NCBI RefSeq assembly: GCF_000003605.2
Contig: NW_003108580.1
Location: 277,135 to 294,298 of the forward strand
Direction of reading: 5' to 3'
Length of the DNA stretch: 17,164 nucleotides
DNA from: Saccoglossus kowalevskii
Taxonomy: Eukaryota > Hemichordata > Enteropneusta > Harrimaniidae
The position numbers were made by a program, and so were the translations under genes. Shown piece after piece: positions 10,087 through 17,164 of this stretch. The notes under the pieces are model-generated. The model saw nothing but the letters and a program-made list of their open reading frames with translations. It had not been told where the DNA came from and searched no databases. How positions within the stretch are numbered: the stretch's first letter is position 1; each line of letters starts with the position of its first letter.

Positions 10087-10399
10087 TGCAGTTAGTAATT
10101 AATTAACAATTAGTAATTACAGATTATTTAATACTGACAGAACAATTTTTAACACGTTTTGCCCTATGGCTACCTCAATCACACAACACTGATAGTAATA
10201 GAATGTACGTCTTCTGAGGCAAAATAAATAATAAATCTAGTAGTTATCTTACATCTTGTAATACTAATCAGTGGGAGTCATTTTATTTGAAAGTGCCATT
10301 AGGTATAAAATTGCAAAACTTCTGGCAAAGAACTTTTTCAAACATTCTTTCTAACAACTTAGTCATTCAAGCAAGATGGATTTTTTTGAGCGCCCTCTC
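10087..10399 (+). promoter_or_regulatory. Putative upstream promoter region with duplicated homeodomain-type sites
   Basis: TTAGTAATTA occurs at 10092-10101 and again at 10110-10119, around AATTAAC, giving a tight group of ATTA/TAAT cores about 300 bp upstream of the proposed transcription start. GCGCCCTCT at 10390-10398 lies just upstream of the TISU/YY1-like element. No TATA box is obvious at the expected distance. The regulatory role is inferred. Confidence 0.3.
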
Positions 10400-10556
10400 A
10401 GGCGACCCTGGAAAGTGGGATCAAAGATGGCGGACAGAGAGTCGGTGCTGGATATGTAGTACAATACAAGTTAATTCAAGATTACAAACTGCCGTAGTTT
10501 GATCTTCTGCACAAGCACAGGGCTGTATTCTTGTGTGATTATTTCTTCTATGTTTG
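10400..10556 (+). other. Putative 5' untranslated exon of the zinc-finger gene
   Basis: AAAGATGGCGGA at 10423-10434 resembles the YY1-binding TISU element (SAASATGGCGGC), which is usually found close to a transcription start. About 120 bp further on lies a near-consensus donor, G|GTAAGTAT, with GT at 10557-10558. The next good plus-strand acceptor with a known gene behind it ends at 12790, giving a 2,234-bp intron. The exon has an upstream ORF at 10427-10459 (MADRESVLDM, strong Kozak context) and a second ATG at 10550. The 5' boundary is a guess, and the pairing with 12790 needs transcript data. Confidence 0.45.
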
Positions 10557-12790
10557 GTAAGTATCTCTCAATGTAAATGAGCAGCAACAAACTACTGTAA
10601 TGTGAATTTATGTTGAGTCTAGGGTGAGTTATAAACAATAGGGTTTCGTTACGTTGTTTCAAATCCGAGTACAATAATAATATTTCCCAACACACGTATT
10701 TGCGTAATTGTAATAGTTTTAATATTCAGCGATCAACGGTAGATTAGATACAGTTGAAATTCATTCAGAGCTTCGACTGCCACAGCCGAACACACTGTGG
10801 GTTGACCAGCGAAGCGAGGGAGGGGTGAGCATTTTAATTCGTAACATCACAGCCAGAGGTACTGTGACAACATGGAGATTTCCATGGCCCAACTGAATGA
10901 GTTAATAGTAAATCCCATTCTATCTGCATAATATCATTTAATTTCAAATTAAAGTTGTATTTTATTGCAACCCTTGACCCTCGGTTTATGATATTTTCAC
11001 ATTTGGAGTAGTTTCAGAAAGAGTTCCTTAAAGCTGCTTCACCCTTAACCTGAACCCTAGCCCCAACACTCCAGTCCCCAATTGTAATTCAATATGCGCC
11101 TCCAAATAATTATAAGTGACCAAAACAGGGGTATATGGAATTGAAATGGAGGGGTATTTGAGAGGCAGGGTTAGGATTAGAGTAATGGATGTGGGTCCCC
11201 AAGTAACTCTTTACCAACATTTCTTTCCATTCTTGAATTGCTGAAGATTACCAAACATTTCTGCTGATTATTTAACTTCAGTATCTTAGTGGATCATCAA
11301 GTCTCAGAAATATCATACAGGATTGTCTAATTGACAATTTGAGATTACCATGTCATAAAATCAAAATACAGTGTTAAGCATTTTAAATTGGATTACTCTC
11401 GACCCTTTTTCCGCAGTCATTGCACTTTATGTTCCTACCTTCAGAATTTCTAGGATTTACTCTTTTACTTGTGTTGTCATTGTGTATGAGTGAACACCAA
11501 ACATTACATACTTTCTAAGTATAAAAGGTCGCATATAAAAGGTCGCCTTATTTGGGTCACCAGTCTGTCCTTGTGTCTGGTGTTCATTTAGAGCTGAAAT
11601 CAATGTTGAATTGTTGGCCCAAAATAAAAATACTAACACTACTGCAATCAATCAAAATTTTGCCAACAGAATTGATTCACTTGTTTATCACATGGAACTG
11701 AAAAACACTTTTCCTGCTTATCATACAGTCTTATCCATCAAAAAAAGGTCAATATTGTGATTAATTTGCTGCATAATAATTATAATAGGCTTACTAATTA
11801 CTGTAAAATACCTTATTTTAGCTGGAATTAATTTTCGCTGAAAAAACTTTTTGGTTGTTTTGTATGGAATTTATTTTCACCGATTTTTGATGAGTTGAAT
11901 GTAAAATATAGGACAAAAAAGGTATATTCACAGGATTTTATTTTCACTGAATCATTCCTTCAGTGAAAATAGCGAAAATTAATTCCAAGCGAAAATAAAG
12001 TATTTTACAGTACCATAATGTACAACTTTCATACCCCAGAAGTTACATTTTTTGATAGAAATTTTACAGAGACACTTATTAATAAGGAATTAAAAATAAA
12101 ATAGTTATTAATATTATTAATTTGTTCTTTGATAATACCAGCACTATTTTGAAATTGCAGGTTGAAACTGGGTCGTTTTTTGTAAACCAGTTATCAAAAC
12201 CATTGGGAAAAAAACACTCAGATCCTTGCTTACAATGTGTTGGTATATTGTAATGATTTGTAGCAAGCTTTTATAGAAGATAATTGCATATTCCAATGTT
12301 GATGAAAACATGATTGGTGAGGCATCCATGATACATCCTGAGTTGTGTACTGGAAGTCCATTTCAATGCTTCTACATGGTGAACATTATGGTATAGTGTG
12401 GGAAGCCATGTTTTGTTTGGTAATGGCCAATGTCGATCAAATACATATTTATTGGTGAAGGTGCAGAAATATTCTTACTAATATTTGAAATAAATGAAAA
12501 GAAAAATTCAGGGTTAGCATGTGCCAAAATCTGTTAATTCTGTTGAAAACAAATATTGATTTCATGACAATTAATGCAATAATGTCTTATTTGAAGCAGT
12601 CTCTGTGTATTTACTTATTTGAGTTCATTTTTTTAATAGGAGGAAACTATCTTTATGATAGCTACCGTCACTCACGATTGCTGTGGATATTACAGATAAT
12701 TGCAACACAAAACATAAGTCGAAACTTTGGATGGTCACGTTATCATTACCTTGATAAACCTCATTGTGATTAATGTCTTTTATATTGCAG
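10557..12790 (+). other. Putative intron in the 5' UTR of the zinc-finger gene
   Basis: The donor GTAAGTAT is at 10557. The acceptor region GTGATTAATGTCTTTTATATTGCAG ends at 12790, with a branch-point-like TGATTAAT and a pyrimidine-rich tract. The intron holds one intact foldback element. It also holds weak telomere-like CCTTAACC/GGGTTAGG patches at about 11043-11070 and 11166-11180. Two plausible-looking frames lie inside it (11457-11651 minus, 12519-12773 plus); neither has support as an exon, although an acceptor-like TTTTTTTAATAG ends near 12640 within the second. Confidence 0.45.
11801..12010. mobile_element. Intact foldback MITE-like element with TA flanks
   Basis: The left end CTGTAAAATACCTTATTTT continues into AGCTGGAATTAATTTTCGCT. 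The right end, reverse-complemented, reads CTGTAAAATACTTTATTTT then CGCTTGGAATTAATTTTCGCT. The terminal inverted repeats are therefore about 41 bp, with few mismatches. TA dinucleotides flank both sides (11799-11800 and 12011-12012), as expected for a TA target-site duplication of the Tc1/mariner type. The 210-bp element has no coding capacity, so it would be a non-autonomous element moved in trans. A truncated relative lies at 5276-5435. Confidence 0.85.
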
Positions 12791-12812
12791 GTTGCATCTG
12801 TAGGAAATCACC
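12781..12812 (+). other. Splice acceptor and residual 5' leader of the coding exon
   Basis: TATATTGCAG ends at 12790. The 22 bases before the ATG contain TAG at 12801-12803 in the main reading frame. Any upstream exon joined here therefore cannot extend the protein, and the ATG at 12813 is the true start for transcripts using this acceptor. Confidence 0.75.
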
Positions 12813-13955
12813 ATGCCAAAGTTAACAAAGATGAACTGTGATCAGTGTGGATACACATCTTTTAATCCCAGTAGTATGTGGTATCATCGTAAAACTCACA
12901 ATGGAATTAAACCTTTTAAATGTAATTACTGTAATTATTCTGCATTGGTGCAGAGCACACTGACGATGCATATGAAACGTCGCCATGGTTTCTTCCCACT
13001 GAGTTCTCGCCCAGGACGAAAGCCTAATTTCCTAAAGGGGAATATTTCAAGTATTAGGTCTGAACCAACTAAAATAATGAACAGTGATAAGAAGAAAAGA
13101 ACAAGTGTGATTTCTGTTGATAACATGTATGTTGCGAGTACGAGTAGTAACAATATGCTGCCGATTATTTCTAGTGTGTATACTTTACCAGATGACAAGA
13201 AGTATCAAGAACCCACACCAGTTGAACTGATACAATGTAGTGATAACTGTAAAGAGATGGTCAACCATGTTGCAAGCTCTTCTCACATAGAACATCATCC
13301 ACAGCAACCTGTGGCTGTGTCAGGGCGTCCGTCTCCAAGCACTGAAGCACCTGTACTTGTTGGACTTCTCAATACAATAACGACAGACATGAATAAACTG
13401 GTGCCAGCACAGGAAAATAATGTAACCAATGATATGTCTCAATCAGTTTTCTCTCCAAATCAAACCCTCTCTTCACAGTTCTCTTGTATAACATCTACCT
13501 TAAAAAATCGTGAGAAAAATCCTGAATGTATTGAGGTAGATCTGCGACAAGAGCATCCAATGGAACATGGAAACTATAACAACCAAGCCTCCAAGTCCAG
13601 TGCAACAGTATCACATTATGCAGATCATAATAGGAGCCCACAACCATCTGGTCACATCAAAACACTGTCGCCAGCATCCAGATCAAACTCCATGGACAAT
13701 AAGAGTCCAGCAAATCATGAAGTTGTTGAAGTGTCTTCAGTTACCAGAAGCACCGTGTCCCCACGGGGAGGACAATCAAGATATCCATACCGATGTAACC
13801 ATTGTGCATTAGGCTTTGAGGAAGTAATGATGTATATTATTCATATGGGGTGTCATGGATCCCCTAATCCATTCCAGTGCAATGCATGTGGTCATGTTTG
13901 TAGTGATAAATTTGTCTTTGCCTCTCATTTAATTGTGGCTGAACATGGTGAATGA
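12813..13955 (+). CDS. C2H2 zinc-finger transcription factor with Ikaros/Hunchback-type C-terminal finger pair
   Basis: A complete 380-residue protein is encoded in one exon. Fingers 1 and 2 are C9-C12-H25-H29 and C37-C40-H53-H58, joined by NGIKPFK, a TGEKP-type linker. Residues 60-322 form a Ser/Thr/Pro/Asn-rich, probably disordered linker with an AT-hook-like RPGRKP (66-71) and a basic KKKR (93-96), a likely nuclear signal. Finger 3 (C328-C331-H344-H348) contains YIIHMGCHG. Finger 4 (C356-C359-H372-H378) has five residues between its histidines. These spacings match the C-terminal dimerisation fingers of Ikaros-family proteins, Hunchback and TRPS1. By family knowledge it is a nuclear DNA-binding regulator that self-associates through its C terminus. 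The start is fixed by an in-frame TAG at 12801-12803 and good context (ACCATGC). Two N-terminal fingers is fewer than in vertebrate Ikaros proteins. The exact orthologue is undecided. Confidence 0.9.
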   Translation: MPKLTKMNCDQCGYTSFNPSSMWYHRKTHNGIKPFKCNYCNYSALVQSTLTMHMKRRHGFFPLSSRPGRKPNFLKGNISSIRSEPTKIMNSDKKKRTSVISVDNMYVASTSSNNMLPIISSVYTLPDDKKYQEPTPVELIQCSDNCKEMVNHVASSSHIEHHPQQPVAVSGRPSPSTEAPVLVGLLNTITTDMNKLVPAQENNVTNDMSQSVFSPNQTLSSQFSCITSTLKNREKNPECIEVDLRQEHPMEHGNYNNQASKSSATVSHYADHNRSPQPSGHIKTLSPASRSNSMDNKSPANHEVVEVSSVTRSTVSPRGGQSRYPYRCNHCALGFEEVMMYIIHMGCHGSPNPFQCNACGHVCSDKFVFASHLIVAEHGE

Positions 13956-15315
13956 GAATAGTTATGAACCTTTGTTACCAGTAATGCATGTTTATGTCAT
14001 TCCCTTTAAAACTTTTTAAAATAGCTGCACGTTCTGATGATTTTGCAAATTTAGCATCATCTTTACTAATGTTCTTTAATTGAGACCTGCAGTCATCGTG
14101 CCATTTTTTTGCACCAGAAAAAGCTGATTATCTATAGCAAGTTGTTTCTTATTCTACAGTCACAGATTCCATCTTTGCCAGCATCATCATCTTGGTCGCT
14201 AGGGTCATTATCTTTGTTGCCATGGTCATCAACTTTGTTGCACTGTGTGGTTCACGTCCTATACCTATTGAACTAAACATCCATTCACAATCATTGTAAC
14301 AAACATTTCTTTCGCTAAATTATTTATCATATTGGCAAATGTGCATAACAATATAATATGTTAATTGTGCTACAATGTATTATATTCATTATTATGCTAA
14401 ATTGGTTCTATTGTTTATCCAAAATTTAACAGTTAACCCCTACTCTCTCATGCCTTGGGAAGACCCCAGATGTAATATGATATTATTCAGTCTGCTGGAA
14501 TATCCAAACCAAATGTTGTAAATGACTGCCATATTAAATATAACTTTAATTTTATTCTTCACTGTACAGGCTTCAAATTCTATAGTTATACATTGGTGAG
14601 ATTTCTTGCATGCCTGTTATACATTCAGAAAACTGTACACTATTCAGATTTATCTTTACGAGACATGTTTATTTCTATTTTGTATCTCATATACACACTA
14701 CCACATTTGTATATTCACAGAAACACATAAGAATGTAGTCAGTATACTGTGAGAAATGCTGTATTCTCTATTAAAATGCACATCAATCCCACCAGAACGT
14801 TAACATATGAATCTAATTTTGGCCGCTAAGCTTTAGTGATTCCCACTCTATGGTACAAATACCGGTACTGTCAAAAGTCGTATTTTAATTACTCTGTATA
14901 TAAATGCAATTTTTGGTTTATGTGCATCTATTAGAACAAATACGATTATTCACATATGAGCTGCAAAACTAAAGAACACCAATTATGAAATCATGTGTCA
15001 TTCAAATAGAGGACACATATTGTTTGCATTTTTAGTACTAGAAATATTATTGTATAAACAAGTTTTTGATTTTGTCCATACATCTGACTTTTTTAGATTT
15101 TTAAAATCTTATGTTTTTATATCATATTTTTTTTATAAAAACCTATTAGTTATGCAACCTATTTATATGATTCCAGAATCATGTATTCATAATCAGATTA
15201 AATTCTGTGTAAAAACAAATCTTTTTCAGGCATTAACTTTTCATTTTAATTAATGGTAAAATCTTTGTCAGATGTTTTTATTCTGTAAATTAAAATAAAA
15301 TCATCCGTTGTTCAT
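13956..15315 (+). other. 3' untranslated region of the zinc-finger gene
   Basis: AT-rich sequence with no supported ORF follows the TGA. A frame of 86 codons at 14993-15253 is Phe/Ile-rich and is not called. Two RFX X-box-like elements, GTCGCTAGGGTCAT (14195-14208) and GTTGCCATGGTCAT (14216-14229), lie 21 bp apart. ATTAAA hexamers at 14533 and about 14770 are possible earlier polyadenylation signals. The end is set by the AATAAA at 15294-15299. Confidence 0.5.
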
Positions 15316-15330
15316 ATTGTCTTGTTTACT
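15294..15330 (+). terminator. Polyadenylation signal with downstream GT-rich element
   Basis: AATAAA at 15294-15299 is followed by a T/G-rich stretch (GTTGTTCATATTGTCTTGTTT, about 15308-15328), the usual arrangement around a cleavage site. This gives a terminal exon of about 2.5 kb. Confidence 0.45.
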
Positions 15331-15378
15331 ATATCGGGGAAAACATTTTATTAACATATTATTATCGAATGTGAAAGC

Positions 15379-15506
15379 ATTGAGTCACCTGACCTCCCTT
15401 GATGCCTAAGGTATTGAGTCACCTGACCTCCCTTGATGCCTAAGGTATTGAGTCATCTGACCACCTTTGATGCCAGAAACAATGAGTCACCTGACCACTC
15501 TAGCCT
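15379..15506. repeat. 34-bp minisatellite, about 3.7 copies, each with TGAGTCA
   Basis: Units start at 15379, 15413, 15447 and 15481. The first two are identical over 34 bp, the third differs at several positions and the fourth is truncated. Every unit keeps TGAGTCA (15381, 15415, 15449, 15483), the AP-1 consensus, and each is followed by an E-box-like CACCTG or a CATCTG variant. A further CCCTTGATGCC fragment occurs at about 15618-15628, so a more diverged copy may lie there. Confidence 0.9.
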
Positions 15507-17164
15507 GACATGTAGGCGTGAGTGCTGCCCTCGCTGGCTGAACGGCATCAGACCTCACTGTTGGGTTTAGAGCACCACAGAGGGTGCAACTCGCATGACC
15601 TTGTCATGCTACTTATCACCCTTGATGCCAAATAATATTCTGATGGATTGAATTTATTAAGATATATGTGTGGTATTCGGTTTGTTATAATACAAGTACA
15701 ACTAAATCATTGTACATCAATATTTGTATTGATGTGTATTCAGACATATTGTAAGTCCCTTTGTTTGGGAAAAATGAAATGATCGTGTGCAGTTTCACTA
15801 ATCTGTGTCATCGTTTTTAATCGGAACTTATAACCACAGGAGGTTTTGACCATGACATTCTTTTTTAAATGGCACATAATATTGGCAGATGACCCACCTC
15901 TCCAAGACTCCTACCCTCTTTCTGGAGAACCAAGAAGAAATGTAAACCTTTTTTCTTTTTAACATAAGTAAATAAATATGTGAGCCATTGTTTGGGCAAA
16001 ACCATTTTTATGTCATTTTTATAAAAAAAAAATGTTATTCCATTTTTATAAAAACATATTTTTAATGTCAGTACAAAATGCTGAAATTGTAGGCTCTATC
16101 TAGATATTTTTGCTCACGAAAGAAGCCCATCCCAGACACTCGAAGAAGTGACCCCATCTGGCGGCCCATACCCTACGTAACTTTCCAGCGGAAGTGAAGA
16201 TAAGATGTAGAATGCTGTGTTATGTGTTTATATATGCTATAAATTTGCAATTCCTAAATATTATTGGATAAAATGGAACGTTGTTCTCTGATGACACATT
16301 TAAAGATTGTGAAACAGGGCTATGCAACAATTAGAACAGGGACATTTTGTCAGACTGCTTAGATTTTCTTAGAAAGTGAAACTCTAATTATTCAGACTGT
16401 TGTAATCAATGTCTATTTCTGCTAAATATAGTTACAATGTGTGCTTACTTGGAATGAGAATTAAAGTATGTGTATTTAAAAAAAAACACCTTAAATGTAG
16501 GACTGGTAGTATTTTGGCAGTTCTGGTGAAATTTGATGAATCCTAACACAAGATACAGCATACAATAAATGCAATTTTTAGTACATGTGTGCTTTCATTA
16601 AAGACGTGCTTCTAATAGAGCAAATATTAAACATATTTTATTAATTTAACATTATTAACAACTTTATTCCACATCTTAATTATAATGTGTTCTTCATATG
16701 GGACGTCTTGTGACCTTTGGAAACTCTTACAGTATTTATTAGAAAAATCTGCTATATCTATGCCAGTGGTTTATATAAAAAAGCAAACATATTATATATA
16801 GGAAGCAAAAAACGTTCTGGAATAATTAATCTAGCTCAAAGCTAAGGTAAGAGAAAGTACAATCTTCTACCCCAAAGTTCGTGTTGATGAACATGGATCT
16901 TCGTGACATTGTGAGTGCGCCCTCTACGATCATAATCGTATTTAAAGATGGCGATTTACTAACGAAGTCATGCTTTGCAGATAAGTAAGATTGGCTGAGT
17001 TGTAAAATATGGACTCCAAAGTTTGTTCGGATGCCTATCCTTGCCAAGAGTCGCATAGATCACACTTTAATGCAATACAGATTGAGCTGGTTAACTTCGC
17101 GAGGTATGTCTAATCATTGTCCTACATAAGGGTCGTGTCTGATCACAGTCCTAGTATTAGTATC
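15507..17164. other. 3' flanking region, no gene supported
   Basis: Most of this is AT-rich and featureless, with short homopolymer runs near 16021-16031 and 16479-16488. A GC-richer patch at 16115-16200 carries an ETS-type CGGAAGTGA (16189-16197) and a short plus-strand frame ending QRK. A second patch at 16911-16990 carries GCGCCCTCT and AAAGATGGCG. The minus-strand 76-codon frame at 16826-17056 overlaps that patch and has no independent support. Confidence 0.5.
16917..16986 (+). promoter_or_regulatory. Possible second TISU/YY1-like start region
   Basis: GCGCCCTCT (16917-16925) precedes AAAGATGGCG (16944-16953). A donor-like GATAA|GTAAGATT has GT at 16985-16986. The ATG opens only a four-codon frame (MAIY). 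The order repeats that at 10390-10558: GCGCCCTCT, about 30-40 bp, AAAGATGGCG, short ORF, donor. It could be the first exon of a gene continuing beyond the right edge, or a coincidence. Confidence 0.25.

Noticed and set aside
10775-10840. RNA gene suggested by CCACAG/CTGTGG pairing
   Set aside because: The stem is only 6 bp, with no further conserved structure, and is easily expected by chance.
12640-12773. Intronic segment after an acceptor-like TTTTTTTAATAG as an alternative exon
   Set aside because: The open frame ends just before the main acceptor and no good plus-strand donor follows, so it cannot be a cassette exon.
12935-13198. Minus-strand 87-codon hydrophobic frame opposite the zinc-finger gene
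   Set aside because: It is an antisense shadow. The plus-strand frame has diagnostic zinc-finger residues and explains the open reading.
13567-13812. Second plus-strand frame inside the zinc-finger coding region
   Set aside because: It is a +1 shadow of the linker region of the real protein, with no independent start context.
15510-15600. tRNA-derived SINE (A-box-like TGGCTGAACGG)
   Set aside because: No matching B box (GGTTCGAATCC type) at the right distance and no cloverleaf pairing could be drawn.

Overview
The window looks like nuclear DNA from an AT-rich invertebrate genome. The intron structure, long AT-rich non-coding stretches, microsatellites, foldback MITE-like elements and a decayed non-LTR retrotransposon tail all point that way. 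A bivalve or related mollusc is my best guess, from the style of the dispersed repeats (a GACG-rich tract followed by a palindrome, and ATTTTCGC-type foldback elements). That is pattern memory, not a database match.

One gene is well supported. It is a plus-strand C2H2 zinc-finger protein of 380 residues at 12813-13955. It has two N-terminal fingers, a long Ser/Thr/Pro/Asn-rich linker and two C-terminal fingers with the Ikaros/Hunchback/TRPS1-type spacing. Its coding region lies in one exon: a good splice acceptor ends at 12790 and an in-frame stop lies at 12801-12803, just before the ATG. A likely 5' non-coding exon sits at about 10400-10556. It contains a TISU/YY1-like AAAGATGGCGGA element and ends at a strong donor (GTAAGTAT). 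The intron would then be about 2.2 kb and the 3' UTR about 1.35 kb, ending near an AATAAA at 15294-15299. If this model is right, the leader has two upstream ORFs, the second overlapping the main start codon.

Layout. 1-366: a dispersed repeat made of two related modules plus a palindrome. 1627-1871 (-): a frameshifted retrotransposon relic. 1996-2160 (-): an orphan exon-like open segment with intact splice signals and no identified family. 2161-4840: mostly AT-rich, with a few short open frames of uncertain status. 4841-4964: ATTT/AATTT microsatellite. 5276-5435: truncated foldback element. 7250-8303: a CpG-richer island that may be a promoter or first-exon region. 9045-9204: a short-period tandem repeat. 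10087-10556: putative promoter and first exon of the zinc-finger gene. 11801-12010: intact foldback element inside its intron. 12791-15315: terminal exon. 15379-15506: a 34-bp minisatellite with an AP-1-type TGAGTCA in each copy. 15507-17164: mostly featureless, with two small promoter-like patches.

I see no operon, CRISPR array, phage, toxin or convincing RNA gene. The points most worth checking are the leader architecture of the zinc-finger gene, its two-finger N terminus, the phased AP-1 minisatellite just beyond its 3' end, and the orphan minus-strand exon.
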